Below are positions 30,969 through 40,700 of a stretch of DNA of 64,000 nucleotides, piece by piece. This DNA is from Nocardioides litoris (GTDB lineage Bacteria > Actinomycetota > Actinomycetes > Propionibacteriales > Nocardioidaceae): the NCBI RefSeq assembly GCF_006346315.1, contig NZ_VDMR01000008.1, forward strand, positions 1 through 64,000. Reading direction: 5' to 3'. A program made the position numbers and the translations under genes. The notes under the pieces are model-generated. The model ran no database searches and was not told the DNA's origin. It saw nothing but the letters and a program-made list of their open reading frames with translations. Positions within the stretch are counted from its first letter, which is position 1. Each line of letters begins with the position of its first letter.

Positions 30969-32582
30969 ATGCCCGACCAGCCCGGCCAGCCCGTCGCGTC
31001 CGACCTGCGCACCCCGGTCCACAACGGCAACCTGATGGTCGCCGCCCTCAAGCGCCACCGCGACAAGCCGGTCATGCACCTCGGCGACGTCACGCTGACC
31101 GGACGCGAGACCGAGCAGCGCATCAGCCAGTACGTCCAGGCCTTCGAGTCCCTCGGCGCCGGCGCCGGCACGGCGGGCGCGCTGCTCGCGCTCAACCGGC
31201 CGGAGGTGCTCTTCGTCATCGGGGCCGGCCAGACCCAGGGCTACCGGCGCACCTCCCTGCACCCGCTGGGCAGCGCCGACGACCACGCCTACGTCATCAA
31301 CGACGCCGGCATCACCACCTTGACCATCGACCCCTACTTCGTCGACCGGGCCCTCGCGCTGCTGGACAAGTGCCCGGGCCTGACCGACGTGCTCACCATC
31401 GGCCCCGTCCCGCCCGAGCTCGAGGGTCGGGCCACCGACCTGGTCGCGACGGCCGCCGGGTTCGAGCCGCGGCCGCTGACCGCCGCGACCCTGCCGCCCG
31501 ACCACGTCGTCTCGATCACCTACACCGGCGGCACGACCGGCAGGCCCAAGGGCGTCATCGGCACCGCCCAGGCGATGTCCACGATGACCCAGGTGATGCT
31601 GAGCGAGTGGGAGTGGCCCGAGGAGCCGCGGTTCCTCATGTGCACGCCGCTCTCGCACGCCGGCGCCGCCTTCTTCACCCCGACCGTCATCAAGGGCGGC
31701 TCCCTCGTCGTCCTCGCCCGCTTCGACCCCGCCGAGGTGCTGCGCACCATCGAGGAGCAGCGCATCACCGCCACGATGCTGGTGCCGTCGATGCTCTACG
31801 CCCTGATGGACCACCCCGACAGCCACACCCGCGACCTGTCGAGCCTGCAGACCGTGTACTACGGCGCCTCGGCCATCAACCCGGTGCGGCTCAAGGAGGC
31901 CCTCGACCGCTTCGGGCCGATCTTCGCCCAGTACTACGGGCAGTCCGAGGCCCCCATGGCCATCACCTACCTGTCGACCAAGGACCACGTCGGCGGTGGC
32001 GACGCCCGGCTGGCCTCGTGCGGCCGGCCCTCGGCGTTCATCCGGACCGCGCTGCTCGGCGAGGACGGTCGGCCGGTTCCGGTGGGGGAGCCCGGCGAGA
32101 TCTGCGTGTCCGGCCCGCTGCTCTCCGGCGGCTACTGGCAGCTGCCCGAGGAGACCGCCGAGACCTACCGTGCCGACGGCTGGATGCACACCGGCGACGT
32201 GGCCCGCGAGGACGAGGACGGGTTCTGGTACATCGTCGACCGGACCAAGGACATGATCGTCACCGGCGGGTTCAACGTCTTCCCGCGCGAGGTCGAGGAC
32301 GTCGTCGCCGAGCACCCGGCGATCGCCCAGGTCGGCGTCATCGGCACCCCGCACGAGAAGTTCGGCGAGGCCGTCACCGCGGTCGTCGTGCTGCGCGAGG
32401 GCCACGAGCTCACCGAGACCGTCGTGGCCGAGATCCAGGACATGGTCAAGGAGCGCAAGGGGTCGGTCCAGGCGCCCAAGCAGGTCATCGCCACGCCGGC
32501 GCTCCCGCTCACCGGCCTCGGCAAGCCCGACAAGAAGGCGCTGCGGGCGCAGTACTGGACCGGCGAGCGCGCCGTCGGCTGA
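30969..32582 (+). CDS. FadD8-like acyl-CoA synthetase
   Basis: The 537-residue adenylate-forming enzyme has the P-loop ITYTGGTTGRPKGVIG. It also has YYGQSEAPM (A5), GWMHTGDVAREDEDGFWYIVDRTKDMI (A7/A8) and the catalytic Lys near the end in LTGLGKPDKKALRA. It forms acyl-AMP and then acyl-CoA from a carboxylic acid. The N-terminus (PVHNGNLMVAALKRHRDKPVMHLGD) and LGSADDHAYVINDAGI match M. tuberculosis FadD8 as I recall it, rather than FadD3, FadD17 or FadD19. The operator indicates a steroid-regulated ligase, perhaps for a side chain or a degradation fragment. The mRNA is probably leaderless. Confidence 0.8.
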   Translation: MPDQPGQPVASDLRTPVHNGNLMVAALKRHRDKPVMHLGDVTLTGRETEQRISQYVQAFESLGAGAGTAGALLALNRPEVLFVIGAGQTQGYRRTSLHPLGSADDHAYVINDAGITTLTIDPYFVDRALALLDKCPGLTDVLTIGPVPPELEGRATDLVATAAGFEPRPLTAATLPPDHVVSITYTGGTTGRPKGVIGTAQAMSTMTQVMLSEWEWPEEPRFLMCTPLSHAGAAFFTPTVIKGGSLVVLARFDPAEVLRTIEEQRITATMLVPSMLYALMDHPDSHTRDLSSLQTVYYGASAINPVRLKEALDRFGPIFAQYYGQSEAPMAITYLSTKDHVGGGDARLASCGRPSAFIRTALLGEDGRPVPVGEPGEICVSGPLLSGGYWQLPEETAETYRADGWMHTGDVAREDEDGFWYIVDRTKDMIVTGGFNVFPREVEDVVAEHPAIAQVGVIGTPHEKFGEAVTAVVVLREGHELTETVVAEIQDMVKERKGSVQAPKQVIATPALPLTGLGKPDKKALRAQYWTGERAVG

Positions 32583-32597
32583 TCCGCCGCCAGCCCG

Positions 32598-33308
32598 TCA
32601 GGTCACGGGGCGCCGACCGAGCCGGGTCCAGGCGTGCTCGGGCACCCGGTCGAGGATCGCGCCCATGAAGCCGAGCACGGCGTCGATCTCGCCCGGGCCG
32701 TGGGACCCCGCCCGGAAGGTCACCAGCGAGTCGCCTTCCAGCCGCCAGGCCCGTCCCTGGTAGGCCGCCAACATCATCCGCATGTCGAGGTGGAGCAGGT
32801 CGTGGGCCAGCTCCGGGCTGTGGGTGCGCACGTGGAAGCGCTGGTCGAACACCGGGTCGCCGGTGCGGAACGGGTTGCCGAAGGCGCCGCGGAAGAACCG
32901 CCCGAGCGCGCCCTGCGGCGCCACCTGCACCATCGGCACCGGGGGCAGGTCACCGAGGTGCACGCACAGGACCGAGAAGTCGTGCCGGTCGTCGCCGCTG
33001 TCCTGGCCGCCGCTGGTCCAGTAGCGGTAGTCGAACGCCACGAACGCCCGCCCGGCGTGCCAGCCCTCGACCACGTTGCTCGCCGAGCGGCGGTGGCCGC
33101 GGCCGAACGGGTCGCCGCGGAAGCGGCTCTCCAGCCCGGTGCCGACGGGCGACCAGCGCCACTCCCGCTTGGCGGCGTACGACGCCAGCGACTCCTGGCG
33201 CTCCCGGGCCCGGCGCTGCTGGTGGACCACCAGCCACACGGCGAGCCCGATGAAGGCCGCCGGGACGGCCAGGAACAGCAGGACCAGCACCACGGGGACG
33301 ACGTCCAT
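32598..33308 (-). CDS. Hypothetical protein with an N-terminal membrane anchor
   Basis: The 236-residue product begins with one transmembrane helix (MDVVPVVLVLLFLAVPAAFI, then GLAVWLVV). A basic linker (HQQRRARERQ) follows, and then a globular domain with WRWSPVGTGLESRFRGDPFG, AFVAFDYRYWTSGG and VHLGDLPPVPMVQV. Actinobacterial proteins of this layout are common and uncharacterised. It converges with the FadD8-like gene (15-bp gap) and follows the next gene, 33338-33946, in the same direction; the two anchored proteins may be co-expressed. No function can be assigned. Confidence 0.65.
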   Translation of the reverse strand: MDVVPVVLVLLFLAVPAAFIGLAVWLVVHQQRRARERQESLASYAAKREWRWSPVGTGLESRFRGDPFGRGHRRSASNVVEGWHAGRAFVAFDYRYWTSGGQDSGDDRHDFSVLCVHLGDLPPVPMVQVAPQGALGRFFRGAFGNPFRTGDPVFDQRFHVRTHSPELAHDLLHLDMRMMLAAYQGRAWRLEGDSLVTFRAGSHGPGEIDAVLGFMGAILDRVPEHAWTRLGRRPVT

Positions 33309-33337
33309 GCCCGCAACCTGCCCGGTCGGGGCCGAGG

Positions 33338-33946
33338 TCAGTCCAGGTCGTCCCACACGTCGTCGACGACGTCCTCGACCCGGTCGCGGTCGCCGAAGGT
33401 GGCCTGGGCGCGGACCGTGAGCGTGCCGGAGCGGCGCTGGCACTGCACGGTGTCGGGCGCGGCCTGGTCGGGCTGGTAGTCGGTGCCGGCCCGCGGCGGG
33501 TTGTTGCGCTGCAGCAGGCACTCGACGCCGTCGTCGGCGACCCGCTCGACCGGGGGCAGGGCGAGCCCCGCCCGATCGGGGTCGACGAAGCCGCCCGGCG
33601 GCAGCAGCGGCCCGGCGTCGGCCGCCACCGCGAAGACCGTCACGCTCTCGGCGGACTCGCGGTCGACGTACACCCGGGTCACCGCCGCAGCGCCGTCGAA
33701 GGCCTCGGAGAGGCTCTCGCCCACGGTGCGGGCCTCGGCGCGTCGGGTCGCGAGGAGGTCCTCCTGCCCGCTGGTGCCGAGGAAGGCCTCGGAGTCGACC
33801 GCGAGGAGGTCGTCGACCTGCGGCGGCAGGGACAGCTCGTCCTCGCCGACCGTGCGCACGAGCTGCAGCAGACCGATCGCGGCGGCGACGACCACGACGG
33901 AGGCGATGATGCCGATCCAGGCGTTGCGGGAGAGCACGGGCGACAA
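33338..33946 (-). CDS. Hypothetical secreted or membrane-anchored protein
   Basis: The 202-residue product has a single N-terminal hydrophobic helix (WIGIIASVVVVAAAIGLLQLV, residues 10-30). An acidic, probably extracytoplasmic domain follows (ELSLPPQVDDLLAVDSEAFL, then VTRVYVDRESAESVTVFAVA) with two cysteines near residues 143 and 168 (VECLLQRN, TVQCQRRSG) that could pair. No family is recognised. Downstream in the same direction is another anchored protein 29 bp away, suggesting a two-gene unit. Start ATG 33946. Confidence 0.63.
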   Translation of the reverse strand: MSPVLSRNAWIGIIASVVVVAAAIGLLQLVRTVGEDELSLPPQVDDLLAVDSEAFLGTSGQEDLLATRRAEARTVGESLSEAFDGAAAVTRVYVDRESAESVTVFAVAADAGPLLPPGGFVDPDRAGLALPPVERVADDGVECLLQRNNPPRAGTDYQPDQAAPDTVQCQRRSGTLTVRAQATFGDRDRVEDVVDDVWDDLD

Positions 33947-33973
33947 TCTCTCACGCCCTGCGGTGGGGCCGGC

Positions 33974-34795
33974 TCAGCGACCCTGGAAGTGCGGGGCACG
34001 CTTCTCGGCGAAGGCGCGCGGGCCCTCCTTGGCGTCCTCGGAGGCGAAGACCGCCGCGCCGACGCGGGCGTCGTCGCGCCAGCAGTCGTCCTCGTGCCTG
34101 CCCTCGGAGTCGCGGATGGTGCGCAGGATGGCCTGGACGGCCAGCGGGCCGTTGCGGGCGATCATCGAGGCCAGCTCGTGCGCCTTGGCCAGCGCCTGGC
34201 CGTCGGGGACGACGTGCCCGACGAGCCCGATCTCCTTGGCCTCGGGCGCCAGCACGTGACGTCCGGTGAGGAGCAGGTCGGCGGCGACGGTGTAGGGGAT
34301 CTGGCGGGGGAGCCGGACCGCGGAGCCGCCCATCGGGTAGAGCGACCAGCGGGCCTCGGAGATGCCGAACTTCGCCGACTCGCCCGCGACGCGGACGTCG
34401 GTGCCCTGGAGGATCTCGGTGCCGCCGGCGATGGCCGGGCCCTCGACGGCGGCGACCAGTGGCTTGGTCAGCCGGAACCCCTTGAGCAGGCCCTTGATGA
34501 CCGACGGGTCGTACTCGCCGGACTCGAAGCTCGCCGACGGAGGCCGCCTCGCCATCGACTTGAGGTCGGCGCCGGCGCAGAAGTAGCCCCCGGCGCCGGT
34601 GAGGATGCAGGCGCGGACGTCGTCGTCGCCGTTCACCCGGTCCCAGGCGTCGGACATGATCTCGAGCATCTCGCCGGACAGCGCGTTGCGGGCGTGGGGG
34701 CGGTTCATGGTGACCACCAGCGTGTGGTCGACGAGCTCGACGAGGGCGTGGGGAGCGTCGGTGACGGCACCGTCGGGGGCGGCCTGCTGGGTCAT
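33974..34795 (-). CDS. echA19: EchA19, steroid enoyl-CoA hydratase
   Basis: The 273-residue crotonase has oxyanion-hole segments GAGGYFCAGADLKSM and VEGPAIAGGTEILQGTD, with the catalytic region AKFGISEARWSLYPMGGSA. EchA19 (Rv3516) hydrates the C22-C23-type enoyl-CoA of the cholesterol side chain. The end FAEKRAPHFQGR is a hallmark I recall for this protein. It is divergent from fadD19, as in M. tuberculosis Rv3515c-Rv3516. On the minus strand TAGCGT (34808 to 34803) lies 7 nt before the ATG, predicting a leaderless transcript controlled by the operator at 34818-34831. Confidence 0.88.
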   Translation of the reverse strand: MTQQAAPDGAVTDAPHALVELVDHTLVVTMNRPHARNALSGEMLEIMSDAWDRVNGDDDVRACILTGAGGYFCAGADLKSMARRPPSASFESGEYDPSVIKGLLKGFRLTKPLVAAVEGPAIAGGTEILQGTDVRVAGESAKFGISEARWSLYPMGGSAVRLPRQIPYTVAADLLLTGRHVLAPEAKEIGLVGHVVPDGQALAKAHELASMIARNGPLAVQAILRTIRDSEGRHEDDCWRDDARVGAAVFASEDAKEGPRAFAEKRAPHFQGR

Positions 34796-34817
34796 GTACG
34801 CGACGCTAGCGAAAAAC

Positions 34818-34831
34818 TGGAACGTGTTCTA
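34818..34831. promoter_or_regulatory. KstR-type operator between echA19 and fadD19
   Basis: TGGAACGTGTTCTA matches TnnAACnnGTTnnA. Its last TA begins the TAGTCT -10 (34830-34835) that is 6 nt from the fadD19 GTG. The echA19 -10 lies 10 bp to the left, so one site can serve both genes. Confidence 0.83.
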
Positions 34832-34841
34832 GTCTCGCGCC

Positions 34842-36500
34842 GTGGCCCTGAACCTCGCAGACCTCTTCGAGCACGCCGTGGACGCCGTGCCGGACAACCC
34901 GGCCGTCAAGGTCGGGTCGCGCACGGCGACGTACGCCGACCTGGAGCGCGACGCCAACCGCCTGGCCCACCACCTGCAGCAGCAGGGCATCGGGGCCGGC
35001 GACCACGTCGCGGTCTACGCCAAGAACAGCATCGAGCACGTCGTCGCCGTGCTGGCCGTGCTGAAGATCCGTGCGGTGAGCATCAACGTCAACTACCGCT
35101 ACGTCGAGGGCGAGCTCGACTACCTCTTCGACAACGCCGACGTCGTCGGCCTGGTCTTCGAGCGCACCTACGCCCCGCTGGTCGCCGCCACCGCGCCCAA
35201 GCACGCCCGGCTCCAGACGTTCGTGGCCATCCCCGACGCCACCGCGCCCGACGACGCCTCCGACATCTCCGCCTTCGGCGGGGTGCCCTACGACGAGGCG
35301 GTCGCCGAGCAGAGCGACGCCCGTGACTTCGGCGAGCGCAGCCCCGACGACCTCCACATCATCTACACCGGCGGCACGACCGGCTTCCCCAAGGGCGTCA
35401 TGTGGCGCCACGAGGACTTCTGGCGGGTGCTCGGTGGCGGCATCGACTTCTACACCGGCGTCGAGCTGGAGGAGCTCGACCAGTCGCGCCAGGCCCTCGA
35501 GCCGCGCCTGGTCACCTTCCCGATGAGCCCGCTCATGCACGGCGGCGCCCAGGCCAGCCTGCTCATGCACCTCTTCGCCGGCCACCTGACGATCCTCGAG
35601 CCCAAGTTCGACCCGGCCACGGTCTGGCAGGTCGTCGAGCGCGAGAAGGTGCAGCTCCTCTTCATGACCGGCGACGCCATGGCCCGCCCCCTCATCGAGG
35701 AGTACGAGTCCCGGCTCGGCACCGACGCGGCGTACGACGCCTCGAGCCTGTTCGTCATCAGCAGCAGCGCCGCGATCTTCAGCCCGCCGGTCAAGGAGCG
35801 CTGGATGGCGGCCTTCCCCCACGGGATCTTCTCCGACTCCGTGGGTGCCTCGGAGACCGGCTTCCAGGGCATGGGCATGCAGGACCCCGCCCACATCTCG
35901 ACCGACGGGCCGGTCGTCGGCCTCGGCCCCAGCAGCGTCGTGCTCGGCGACGACGACCGGCCGCTCGACCTGGCGACCAACGTGGGCGCCGTCGGCCGGC
36001 TCGGCCGCGGCGGCTCGGTGCCGGTCGGCTACTACAAGGACCCCGAGAAGTCGGCCCGCACGTTCCTCGAGGTGGACGGCACGCGCTACTCCGTGCCCGG
36101 GGACTTCGCCCGCATCGAGGAGGACGGCAAGGTCACCCTCCTCGGCCGCGGCTCCAACTGCGTCAACACCGGCGGGGAGAAGGTCTTCCCGGAGGAGGTC
36201 GAGATGGCCATCAAGGCCCACCCGGCCGTCTACGACTGCCTCGTCGTCGGCCTGCCCGACGAGAAGTACGGCCAGTCCGTCGCCGCCGTGGTCCAGCCCC
36301 GTGAGGGCCAGGCCGTCGAGCTGGAGGAGCTGCGCGCCTTCCTGCGCACCTCGCTGTCCGGCTACAAGCTGCCCCGGCACCTGACCCTGGTGCCGGAGAT
36401 CCCGCGCAACGCCACCGGCAAGGCGCAGTACCCCAAGGCCAAGGAGATGGCGCTGTCCTCCTGGGCGCCCGCCGCGGCGACCGCGGGGGTGACCGCCTGA
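34842..36500 (+). CDS. fadD19: FadD19, steroid side-chain acyl-CoA synthetase
   Basis: The 552-residue adenylating enzyme starts LNLADLFEHAVDAVPDNPAV. It contains NVNYRYVEGELDYLFDNADV, the P-loop IIYTGGTTGFPKGVMWRHED, and FSDSVGASETGFQGMGMQ. The C-terminal domain has GRGSNCVNTGGEKVFPEEVE and the Lys in RNATGKAQYPKAKEM. FadD19 activates C26/27 steroid acids to CoA thioesters so that beta-oxidation can begin, directly after CYP125. GTG 34842 is set by the fused operator/-10 element 6 nt upstream. It overlaps the next gene by one base (TGATG). Confidence 0.88.
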   Translation: MALNLADLFEHAVDAVPDNPAVKVGSRTATYADLERDANRLAHHLQQQGIGAGDHVAVYAKNSIEHVVAVLAVLKIRAVSINVNYRYVEGELDYLFDNADVVGLVFERTYAPLVAATAPKHARLQTFVAIPDATAPDDASDISAFGGVPYDEAVAEQSDARDFGERSPDDLHIIYTGGTTGFPKGVMWRHEDFWRVLGGGIDFYTGVELEELDQSRQALEPRLVTFPMSPLMHGGAQASLLMHLFAGHLTILEPKFDPATVWQVVEREKVQLLFMTGDAMARPLIEEYESRLGTDAAYDASSLFVISSSAAIFSPPVKERWMAAFPHGIFSDSVGASETGFQGMGMQDPAHISTDGPVVGLGPSSVVLGDDDRPLDLATNVGAVGRLGRGGSVPVGYYKDPEKSARTFLEVDGTRYSVPGDFARIEEDGKVTLLGRGSNCVNTGGEKVFPEEVEMAIKAHPAVYDCLVVGLPDEKYGQSVAAVVQPREGQAVELEELRAFLRTSLSGYKLPRHLTLVPEIPRNATGKAQYPKAKEMALSSWAPAAATAGVTA

Positions 36501-37606
36501 TGCGCACCCCGATCTGCGACGAGCTCGGCATCGAGCACCCCGTCTTCGCCTTCACGCCCTCCGAGCACGTCGCCGCCGCGGTCTCGCGGGCCGGCGGCCT
36601 CGGCGTGCTCGGCTGCGTCCGCTTCAACGACCCCGACGAGCTCGAGCGGGTCCTGACCTGGCTCGACGACAACACCGACGGCAAGCCGTACGGCGTCGAC
36701 ATCGTCATGCCGATGAAGGTGCCGACCGAGGGCACCTCGACCGACCTGTCGGCGTACATCCCCGACGGGCACCGGCACTTCGTCGACGAGACGCTGCTCA
36801 AGCTCGGCGTGCCGCCGCTGCCCGAGGGCGAGGGCCGCGACGGCGTGCTCGGCTGGCTGCACTCGGTGGCTCGCTCCCACCTCGACGTCGCGCTGCAGCA
36901 CCGTCCGGTCTTCATCGCCAACGCGCTCGGCTCGCCGCCGGTCGACGTCATCGAGAAGTGCCACGAGCACGGCATCAAGGTCGGCGCACTCGCCGGCGCG
37001 GCCAAGCACGCCCTGAGCCACGTGGCCAACGGCGTCGACGTGATCATCGCCCAGGGCTACGAGGCCGGCGGGCACACCGGTGAGGTCGCCTCGATGGTGC
37101 TCACCCCCGACGTCGTCGACGCCGTCGGTCCCGACGTGCCCGTGCTCGGCGCGGGCGGCATCGGCTCGGGCCGGCAGGTCGCCGCCTCGCTGGCCCTCGG
37201 CGCGGCCGGGGTGTGGACCGGGTCGATCTGGCTCGGCACCGAGGAGTACCGCCAGATGGGCGCCACCAACAGCGACGCCTGGGAGACCGCCTTCACCCGC
37301 GCCACCTCCTCCGACACCGTGCGCACGCGGGTCTACACCGGCAAGCCCGCGCGCCTGCTCAAGACGAGGTGGACCGAGGCCTGGGCCGAGGACGGCGCCC
37401 CGGCCCCGCTGCCCATGCCGCTGCAGAACCTCCTCGTCGCCGACGCCCACAACCGCATCTCCGCCGCCAACGACCCCGACGTCATCTCGATGCCCGTCGG
37501 CCAGGTCGTCGGCCGCATGAACGAGGTCCGCCCCGTCGCGGAGGTGATGGCCTCGCTCGTCTCGGAGCTCGAGGAGACCGTCCGCCGCCTGGAGAAGCTC
37601 GTCTGA
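36500..37606 (+). CDS. Nitronate-monooxygenase-like flavoprotein in the fadD19 operon
   Basis: The 368-residue TIM-barrel flavoprotein begins MRTPICDELGIEHPVFAFTPSEHV. It has AVSRAGGLGVLGCVRF, VDVIIAQGYEAGGHTGEVAS (flavin-phosphate loop) and VPVLGAGGIGSGRQVAASLALG. It differs from IpdC in this window in length and N-terminus, so it is a different branch. Translational coupling to fadD19 (ATG overlaps the TGA) places it in steroid side-chain metabolism, where its substrate is not known to me. A dehydrogenase or reductase of an unsaturated acyl-CoA is possible. Confidence 0.8.
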   Translation: MRTPICDELGIEHPVFAFTPSEHVAAAVSRAGGLGVLGCVRFNDPDELERVLTWLDDNTDGKPYGVDIVMPMKVPTEGTSTDLSAYIPDGHRHFVDETLLKLGVPPLPEGEGRDGVLGWLHSVARSHLDVALQHRPVFIANALGSPPVDVIEKCHEHGIKVGALAGAAKHALSHVANGVDVIIAQGYEAGGHTGEVASMVLTPDVVDAVGPDVPVLGAGGIGSGRQVAASLALGAAGVWTGSIWLGTEEYRQMGATNSDAWETAFTRATSSDTVRTRVYTGKPARLLKTRWTEAWAEDGAPAPLPMPLQNLLVADAHNRISAANDPDVISMPVGQVVGRMNEVRPVAEVMASLVSELEETVRRLEKLV

Positions 37607-37751
37607 CCGGTCGGCCGTGACCGGGGTGCGCTGCCGGGGCTAGACCACTGGGCGCAGTTTCGACGACTGTGGCGCAAAAGTCCGTCGACCGGACGCCGGA
37701 TGCCCCACTCTTCTGCGTGACCACCGTCACTCACGCGAAGGGGCGTCCGAC

Positions 37752-40700
37752 GTGTCTCCAGCTCTCCTCCTGTCCACCCCGACCCTGAGCCGCGGGCGAC
37801 GCCTCGTCGCCGGCGTGCTCGCGGTCGCCCTCGGCGCGGGCGCCTCGGCTGCGGCCGCGGCGCCGTCGTACGCCGGCGAGCCGACCGCAGCGGTGGGCCA
37901 GCGCGCCGCCGCCGGCTCGGTCATCGAGGCCGAGGACGGCGTCCTGACCGGCGTCACCCGCCAGACCGAGCACGCGGGCTACACCGGCACCGGGTTCGTC
38001 GGTGGCTTCGGCGCGACCGGCCAGGGCGTCGCGGTGACGGCCGCGGTGCCCGCCGCCGGGACCTACGACCTGTTCGTCCGCTACGCCAACGGCGGCCCCA
38101 ACCGGACGCTGACCCTCACGGTCAACGGCGCGCCCCGCCAGGTGACCCTCCCGGGCTCGGGCGCGTGGAACAGCTACGGCGTGGTCTGGGCCTCCGTCGA
38201 CCTCGCGGCCGGCGCCAACACGCTCGACCTGACCCGGACCGCGGCCGACAGCGGACAGCTCAACGTCGACAGCTTCCGCGTGGCGCCGCGGGTCGGCACC
38301 CGGTACGAGGCCGAGGACGCGGCACTGAGCGGCGGTGCGGCGCTGGCCTCCGACCACGCCGGCTTCACCGGCACCGGGTTCGTCGGCGGCATCCAGGCCG
38401 CCGGCGCGACCGCCGCCTTCACCGTGACCGCGACCGAGGCCGGCAACCATCCGGCGACGCTGCGCTACGGCGCCGGGCCCAACCCGTTCAACGGCCCGAA
38501 GCGGGTCACCATCGACGTCAACGGTGCTCAGCAGTCGGTCTTCCTGCCGGGCTTCTCCTCGTGGAAGACCTGGGGCGACTACGCGCTCGACCTGCCGCTC
38601 GTCGCCGGGACCAACCAGGTCTCCGTCCGCTACCAGCCCGGCGACGACGGCAACGTCAACCTCGACCACCTCGACGTCGGGCAGCCCGCACCCCCGGTCT
38701 GCGACAACGTCGTCGAGCCGGACGACACCTTCGCGGGCACCTCGCTCGACCGGTGCCGCTGGACCACCGTCCTGAACGACGACCCCGCCGCCCGCCGCGT
38801 CGCCGACGGCGTCCTCGCGATCGACGCCCTGCCCGGTGACCTGAGCGGGGGCGTGACCAACGCCCGCAACGTCGTCCTCCAGCCCGCGCCCGCGGGTGGC
38901 CGCTGGATGGCCGAGACCGACGTCTCCCTCGACGGGACCGACGACTACCTCCAGGGCGGCCTCGTCCTGTGGGGCAACGCCGCCAACTTCGGCAAGGTGA
39001 CGGTGATCCGCACCCCGGCCGACGGCTGGAAGGTCGAGCTCGGCCGCGTCACCGCCGGCACCCTCGCCTACACCGGCTCGGCCACCCTGCCCGCGGGCGC
39101 CCAGACCGACGTGCGGCTGCGGCTGTGGGTCGCCGACGGCCGGCTGCGCGCGGCGTACTCCCTCGACCAGGGCACCAGCTGGACCGTCGTCGGAGCCGGG
39201 TACGCCGTCGACGGCATCTCCGACCCGCTCGTCGGTGTCGCGGCGTTCAACGGCACCGGCGGCGAGACGGCCCGGTTCGGCTCCTTCGCCCTCGGCGAGC
39301 CGGTGCTGGTGGCTCCCGCCGTCGACGTCACGCCCGCCTCGGCGGCCACCGGGCAGACGACGACCGTGACGGTCGCGGTCACCGGCCCCGGGGCCACGCC
39401 CACGGGCGAGGTGACCCTGCGCGACGGGTCCGATGTCGTCGGCACCGCGGCCCTGGCCGACGGGGCCACGACCTTCACCGTCGGCCCGTACGCCGCCGCC
39501 GGGGAGCGCACCCTGACGGCGTCGTACGCCGGGGACACCGCGTTCGCCGCCGCCTCCGGCACCGGCGCCCTGACCGTCACCGCGGCCCCCGTCGCCTCGA
39601 CCACCACGGTCGTCGCCGACCCCGGCTCGATCGAGACCGGTCGCACCTCGACGGTCCGCGTGACGGTGGCGGCCGCGGGCAGCACGCCCACCGGTGAGGT
39701 CACCCTGCGCGACGGCGACCAGGTCGTCGGCTCGAGCTCGCTGTCCGGCGGGGTGGCGACCTTCCAGGTCGGCCCGTACGCCACCGTGGGCACGCGCACG
39801 CTGACCGCGACGTACGCCGGCAGCGGCGCGGTCACCGGCAGCACGGGCACCGGCTCGCTCGTCGTGACCCCGGCCCCGGTCGCCTCGACCACGACGGTCG
39901 CGGCCTCGCCGGGCTCGGTCCGGACGGGCCAGGCCTCGACGGTCACGGTCACCGTGTCCGCCCAGGGCACGACGCCCGCTGGTGAGGTCACGCTGCGCGA
40001 CGGCGACCAGCTCGTCGGCACGGCCCCGCTGACCGCGGGCACCGCCACCTTCCAGGTCGGCCCGTACGCCGCCGCCGGCACCCGCACCCTCACCGCGACC
40101 TACGCGGGCAGCGGCTCGGTGACCGGCAGCACCGGCAGCGGCACCCTGACCGTGACCCCGGCGCCGCTGGCCTCGACCACCACGGTGACGGTGGACCCCG
40201 GTTCGGTCACCGTCGGCCAGGGCGCGACCCTCGCGATCACCGTCGCCGCCCCGGGGACCACGCCCGGCGGCCGCGTCACCGTGCGCGAGGGCGAGCGCGA
40301 GCTCGGCACCGTCGACCTGGTCGACGGGGCCGCGACCCTCGAGGTCGGCGTGTCGACGGCCGAGGGCACGCGCACCTTCACCGCGACCTACCTCGGCAGT
40401 GCCACGGTCGACGGGAGCAGCGGCACCGTCGTCCTGACCGTCACGCCCGCGCCGGTCGCACCGGTCGCCTCGACCGTCGCGGTGGCCGGGCCGGCCAGCG
40501 TCGAGACGGGCCGGACGGCCTCGATGAGGGTCACCGTCACCGCCGACGGCGCGACGCCCTCGGGCCGGGTCGACCTCACCGACGGCGTCACCACCTGGGC
40601 CGGTGACCTCGTCGACGGCACGGCCGTCGTCCCGGTCGGCCCCTGGGCCACGGCCGGCACGCGCACCCTCACCGCGTCGTACGCCGGGGACGCCCGCGTC

